Positions 6,253-6,709 of a DNA stretch of 6,709 bases are shown here, one piece after another. The notes beneath the pieces were generated by a model. That model worked only from the letters and a program-made list of their open reading frames with translations, had not been told where the DNA came from and did no database searches. The stretch's first letter is position 1. Each line of letters starts with the position of its first letter. A program made the position numbers and the translations under genes. This DNA is from Ignavibacteriaceae bacterium. Lineage in GTDB: Bacteria > Bacteroidota > Ignavibacteria > Ignavibacteriales > Ignavibacteriaceae. Where the stretch lies: the NCBI GenBank assembly GCA_022865965.1, contig JALHTS010000464.1, positions 1-6,709 on the forward strand, written 5' to 3'.

Positions 6253-6709
6253 TTATTTTCTTAATTCATCAGCTTTATTAAATGCATTTGTTGCATCTTC
6301 CTGCATACCAAGAACAGAATAAACTTTACCTAACGTTTCCCAAATATTAGCATCTTCAGAACCTTCCATCTCAACTGCTTTTTCAAGATAAGGTAAAGCT
6401 TTTTCGTATTTCACTTTATATTCAGTAGTCATTTTTCCTTCTTCTTCAGCTTTTTTATTAATGTAAGCTCCCCATTTCAAATAAGTTACGCCAAGGTTAA
6501 AAATTGCGTTGTTATATTCAGGATCTAGTTCCAATGCTTTCAAGAATTGCTGTTCAGCAGTTTCATAGTCATCAACACTAAGAAGAACTACACCATAATT
6601 ATATCTGTTATATTTATCTTCAGGATTTTTCTCAACGGCTTTTTTGAATAAGCCTACTGCTTCACCGGGTTTATCAAGATTAATTAATGAGTTAGAAAGA
6701 GAAAGAGAT
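6253..6709 (-). CDS. TPR-repeat protein, N-terminus off the right edge
   Basis: The frame is open from the stop at 6253-6255 to the right edge, giving 151 complete codons of a C-terminal fragment; the start is outside the window. A TTG within it (6541-6543) is simply an internal Leu, because repeat sequence continues upstream of it. The fragment is built of tetratricopeptide repeats: one ending GLFKKAVEKNPED, one running from YNRYNYGVVLL to FLKALELDPEY, one from NAIFNLGVTYLKWG through YLEKAVEMEGSED, and a final one from ANIWETLGKVYSVLG to AFNKADELRK. The third repeat has an insertion of about 20 charged residues (INKKAEEEG and onward) between its helices. TPR proteins are protein-binding scaffolds, and the partner cannot be deduced. 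Whether a signal peptide or lipobox exists is not visible. It is followed after 10 bp by the DUF3467 gene. Confidence 0.88.
   Translation of the reverse strand, partial: SLSLSNSLINLDKPGEAVGLFKKAVEKNPEDKYNRYNYGVVLLSVDDYETAEQQFLKALELDPEYNNAIFNLGVTYLKWGAYINKKAEEEGKMTTEYKVKYEKALPYLEKAVEMEGSEDANIWETLGKVYSVLGMQEDATNAFNKADELRK

Noticed and set aside
6048..6281. A 77-codon open frame on the plus strand
   Set aside because: It is antisense to the DUF3467 gene and shows no own family signature.

Overview
The window is AT-rich (roughly one third G+C by eye) and comes from a Gram-negative, lipopolysaccharide-type organism. The LptF/LptG pair, a Bacteroidota-style lipoprotein with acidic residues after its cysteine, a DUF3467 protein and the absence of Shine-Dalgarno sequences before most leader genes suggest the Bacteroidota/Chlorobi/Ignavibacteria side of the FCB group. 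Ignavibacteria is my best guess. It rests on protein flavour only, since there is no rRNA or other marker.

Layout. Left part, minus strand: a secreted beta-propeller-like protein (start 3189) overlaps by 26 bp an M20-family metallodipeptidase (813-2177). The dipeptidase starts at GTG behind a strong ribosome binding site. This unit ends at an intrinsic terminator-like hairpin (748-785). Beyond it lies a separate minus-strand lipoprotein gene that runs off the left edge (1-726). Middle, plus strand: two LptF/LptG-family permease genes overlap by 20 bp (about 3298-4677 and 4658-5743). They diverge from the propeller gene across a short intergenic region with two abutting perfect palindromes (3211-3240), a likely shared control region. 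Right part, minus strand: a TPR protein entering from the right edge is followed after 10 bp by a DUF3467 gene (5913-6242), and the unit ends at a second terminator (5851-5890). The 107 bp between lptG and that terminator (5744-5850) hold no gene, only small AATACGT repeats.

The two permeases would form the membrane part of the LptB2FG transporter that extracts LPS from the inner membrane, with LptB and LptC encoded elsewhere. The propeller/dipeptidase pair looks translationally coupled, but a joint function is not evident. DUF3467 and TPR genes are probably co-transcribed. Most of the window is ordinary housekeeping or envelope sequence. I see no mobile element, CRISPR array, tRNA, rRNA or defence system. 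The points most worth checking are the twin palindromes, a long helical insertion in the LptF-like protein, and the propeller-dipeptidase coupling.
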